This document shows positions 61,636-64,000 of a stretch of DNA of 64,000 bases, in pieces (position 1 is the stretch's first letter; each line of letters opens with the position of its first letter). The notes under the pieces were generated by a model. That model saw only the letters and a list, made by a program, of their open reading frames with translations, had not been told where the DNA came from and ran no database searches. The stretch is from an uncultured Schlesneria sp. (lineage in GTDB: Bacteria > Planctomycetota > Planctomycetia > Planctomycetales > Planctomycetaceae), in the NCBI GenBank assembly GCA_903871875.1, contig CAIQIR010000037.1, positions 1-64,000 on the forward strand, written 5' to 3'. The position numbers and the translations under genes are program-made.

Positions 61636-63594
61636 ATGTCTATCCGTGTTGGAAATCGCAGACGAACGTGTGCCACGTTGATATTGGCAGGCCTGTCACT
61701 CGTCATTTCTCTTTCGGCGACGGCTCTCTGGAATGGTCAAATGGCCGTAGGTGCGGATGATCCGGTGGCCCATCGCGATGACAAAGTCAAACCCTGCGAC
61801 GATGCTGTCCAAGAGGCTCCCGCCGACGCGCCGCCCAAATCGCCTCTGGTCCCCGTCACGGAAGTAACACAGACCCCAGACGGCCAAACAGTCACCATCA
61901 CCATGTGGCATTCGCAAGCGGCCCTTGATCTGGTCAAACAGCTCGACGAAGCGGCGGAGAAAAAACCTGATGATTTCGGGCTTCTCGATTTTATCCAGGA
62001 ATGGAATGCCAACGCGTCGCCTCGACCAGAGGATCTGGGTTATGTGTTTTATCGATTTGTCAAACTGGTCAAACCACCGCTGGTCACCGACGCGGACCTC
62101 GAAGAAATCTACCGATCGATGGAGTCTGGACTGCGAACCTTTACGGCGGAATACACCTGTACCCGTAGCGGGATTTTCAGCGAACATACGTCTCCGACCC
62201 GCCAGGTGAAGCTGGCAATCAAGCCGGGACATTCGCTGCTCACCTGGTTGGAAGATCGTGAACAAGGCTGGCTGGGTCAGACAATGACGTCGGCCGATGG
62301 CATCGTGCGGGAGTTTCACATCATCGAGAATGCGGATTCGGTGGCGTTCATTCGAAGAATGCTGAACGGAGAATCGTTAATCGATCGAGACAATCCGTTG
62401 ATTAAAGCGAATATCCGCTTTCCGAATCTGTTTTTGAACCGCTACAACGAAGGTCTCTGGGTCACCCTGGTCGGAAAGATGCCACCGATCATCGAGCGAG
62501 AATCGACATTCAACGGTCACCGCTGCATCACGGTCGGACAACCTGGAAGCCTGACCTATCTGTGCCCCGAATTGAACTATGCCGTGGTGGGCACTGTCGG
62601 AAGCAAATACCAGATTGATCGGAAAACGAATCGCTATGTCGAGGATCCAGATTACCAGATCTGCCGCAACGAGGATTTTCAGGAATTCGCCAACGGACTG
62701 TGGCTGCCTAAACGCTCAATTCAACAAGTCTTCCGCGGCGGCAAGCTGGCGGGTGAAGAAATCGTTGCCGTCGACAAAATGGAAGTGAATGCCGATCTGC
62801 CCGATTCCGTGTTTACCGACGTGCTGCCCAACAGAATGCTGGTCACCGATCAAATCGCCAGGAAAACCTATCGCATCGGCGGCCCCAATCAACCGGTAGC
62901 AGATTCGTCGGATCCCGCTGAACCCGTTGAACCCGTCGAGACCTGGAAATGGTTTACGAACGTCAACGGCGAACGTACCGATGTGATCCTGAAGCTGAAA
63001 TTTATCGGTGACAAAGTCACGGGCACCATCCGGCCGGGTGACACGAAGGAAAAGGAGATCGAAGACGGAACATTTCGCGACGACGAATTGTCCTTCACGG
63101 TGACTCGCGAGCCTAACGGGAAAAAAGTGGTTTCCAAATACCAGGGAAAAATTGAAGACGATCAGATCACGGGAACGGTGGAAATCACTCGCAACGACAA
63201 GACGAACTCATTCACCTGGAAAGCAAAACGAGAGAAATCTCCGGCCAGTCGGCGACGAGCCAATCAAATGAAAGCCGAAGCCGCCGAAGGGAAATATCGT
63301 TGCAGCCCGTCATCGCTGTTCTTCGGCAGCCTCAATCCCGGTCAATCTGCCACACGCATCATCCGGGTCACCACTTCGGACAAAGACACCTCATTGGAGA
63401 ACCTGGAACTTTCCAGCACGTCAAACGTCGTGACCATCAAGAAACAGTTGACCGACCCGCAACTTGCGACACTCGAAATTACTTACACAGCTCCGACCCC
63501 GGGAACAGAAACCGTGGAAAATAGCCTGATCAAAGGCATGTCGGCCGGGGAATCGCAATTCGAGATTTCTTGCCTGACGATCCAGAAGAAATAA
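61636..63594 (+). CDS. Large secreted protein with a lipocalin-like planctomycete domain and C-terminal Ig-like (DUF1573-type) domain
   Basis: A 652-residue protein, ATG 61636 (GGAG five nt upstream; ATG 61633 also possible). Signal peptide about 15–40. Residues about 150–410 ('FTAEYTCTRSGIFSEH', 'EEIVAVDKMEVNADLPDSVF') resemble a LolA/DUF1571-type half-barrel. Residues about 430–535 ('KLKFIGDKVTGTIRPGDTKE', 'FRDDELSFTVTREPNGKKVV', 'GKIEDDQITGTVEITRND') form the small beta-barrel seen repeatedly in planctomycete secreted hydrolases. The last 100 residues ('CSPSSLFFGSLNPGQSATRI') are an Ig-like, DUF1573-type domain that often tethers cell-surface proteins. Function unknown. Confidence 0.75.
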   Translation: MSIRVGNRRRTCATLILAGLSLVISLSATALWNGQMAVGADDPVAHRDDKVKPCDDAVQEAPADAPPKSPLVPVTEVTQTPDGQTVTITMWHSQAALDLVKQLDEAAEKKPDDFGLLDFIQEWNANASPRPEDLGYVFYRFVKLVKPPLVTDADLEEIYRSMESGLRTFTAEYTCTRSGIFSEHTSPTRQVKLAIKPGHSLLTWLEDREQGWLGQTMTSADGIVREFHIIENADSVAFIRRMLNGESLIDRDNPLIKANIRFPNLFLNRYNEGLWVTLVGKMPPIIERESTFNGHRCITVGQPGSLTYLCPELNYAVVGTVGSKYQIDRKTNRYVEDPDYQICRNEDFQEFANGLWLPKRSIQQVFRGGKLAGEEIVAVDKMEVNADLPDSVFTDVLPNRMLVTDQIARKTYRIGGPNQPVADSSDPAEPVEPVETWKWFTNVNGERTDVILKLKFIGDKVTGTIRPGDTKEKEIEDGTFRDDELSFTVTREPNGKKVVSKYQGKIEDDQITGTVEITRNDKTNSFTWKAKREKSPASRRRANQMKAEAAEGKYRCSPSSLFFGSLNPGQSATRIIRVTTSDKDTSLENLELSSTSNVVTIKKQLTDPQLATLEITYTAPTPGTETVENSLIKGMSAGESQFEISCLTIQKK

Positions 63595-63926
63595 ATCCCG
63601 CTTTGACAACGAAGCGCCAAGCGGCCAAACCACGGTCCGTCCGCTTCGGAATACCGCTGTGACGGTCCGCGCCACCTCGTCGATTCCCGCCCTTCCGGAG
63701 CGGTTGCACCCTCGATTCGCCCGAGAATTGTTGGCGAAATCCTCGTGGATTCCGCAATACTGAATAAACAGCACACCCGGAAAGTCCCTTCGGCCAGACG
63801 AAGAAACTCTTCCATAGGTGGGCGTTCTTTGATGAGTTTGCTTTGATTATGTCGAAAAGTGAGTTAAGCTTATTAGCGGCCTCATTTTGCGATCCCTCCT
63901 GCGACCCCGCCTCGAACGGAAACCAA
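63595..63926. other. 332-nt intergenic region
   Basis: After the preceding stop there is GC-rich sequence without a strong hairpin. Around 63845–63875 an AT-rich stretch could hold the promoter of the gene at the right edge. Nothing else is supported. Confidence 0.3.
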
Positions 63927-64000
63927 ATGTCATTCCCCGACGGCAAATCCCGCATTGGAATTCCACCGCGAAGGCTTCTGCTCGCGGGAGCCGGAATCCT
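63927..64000 (+). CDS. Start of a gene truncated by the window edge
   Basis: From ATG 63927 the frame stays open to the end (24 codons), reading 'MSFPDGKSRIGIPPRRLLLA' followed by 'GAGI'. The basic residues followed by a hydrophobic run look like the beginning of a signal peptide or membrane anchor. There is no further evidence of identity. Confidence 0.4.
   Translation, partial: MSFPDGKSRIGIPPRRLLLAGAGI

Noticed and set aside
63530-63955. 141-codon minus-strand frame near the right edge
   Set aside because: It overlaps the end of a supported plus-strand gene and has no motif.

Overview
The window looks like a chromosomal segment of a planctomycete, probably in the Planctomycetaceae/Schlesneria–Gimesia neighbourhood (lineage is inferred). 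The evidence is the DUF1559 prepilin-like tail at the left edge, a DUF1581/DUF1583-type giant secreted protein, a GxGYxYP glycoside-hydrolase-like protein, sulfatase-like proteins fused to TPRs, and a bacterial formyltransferase/hydrolase subunit A (FhcA) of tetrahydromethanopterin C1 metabolism. There are no tRNA or rRNA genes, no insertion sequences and no CRISPR array that I can recognise. Almost all space is coding.

Region 1 (1–20.4 kb, all plus strand) is an envelope-modification island. After a DUF1559 gene, a strong terminator and a small lipoprotein come two tandem sulfatase-fold/TPR proteins with Thr where sulfatases carry Cys/Ser. Next are a polytopic TPR protein and two alkaline-phosphatase-superfamily phosphodiesterase-like proteins, the second with a Tat signal. 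The second is preceded by an array of 10-bp TTGATCA repeats. Then come a small ribbon-helix-helix-like protein translationally coupled to a YidC/EMC3-like membrane protein, a small sulfotransferase-like protein, and three tandem HGSNAT-like transmembrane acyltransferases. The island ends with a paralogue of the polytopic protein and a membrane-anchored protein. Together they suggest transmembrane decoration of a surface glycan or glycolipid.

Region 2 (20.4–35.9 kb) is mostly housekeeping and mostly minus strand: rsmB, fhcA (plus), a PAP2 phosphatase, an LptF/G permease, a MOSC protein, a G3E GTPase, ubiE/menG and ubiD (probable menaquinone steps), a DUF455 ferritin-like protein (plus), a pseudo-Hpt/pseudo-receiver protein, upp, a TIGR01777 epimerase and obgE (plus).

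Region 3 (36–48.2 kb) holds a Pro/Tyr-rich secreted protein, a BshC-like protein, a LuxR-type regulator with a gutted receiver domain, and a fused thioesterase–crotonase. A cytochrome oxidase subunit III-like protein and a DtxR-type metal regulator follow. The classical translation-termination operon rpmE2–prfA–prmC comes next, then a lipoprotein and a remarkable His-rich EF-hand protein.

Region 4 (48.5–56.5 kb, minus) is a tightly coupled operon: split transketolase N and C halves, an epimerase–GT2 fusion, and two methyltransferases, with four consecutive 4-bp ATGA overlaps. A YfhO-like membrane protein follows after a short gap. It reads as a pathway for making, lipid-linking and transferring an unusual (possibly branched and methylated) sugar.

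Region 5 (56.9–64 kb) carries secreted planctomycete-type proteins (GxGYxYP, DUF1581/1583-like, and a large secreted multi-domain protein) and the truncated start of another gene at the right edge.

The best candidates for undescribed biology are the TTGATCA array plus the RHH-like/EMC3-like pair, the acyltransferase/phosphodiesterase island, and the split-transketolase sugar operon.
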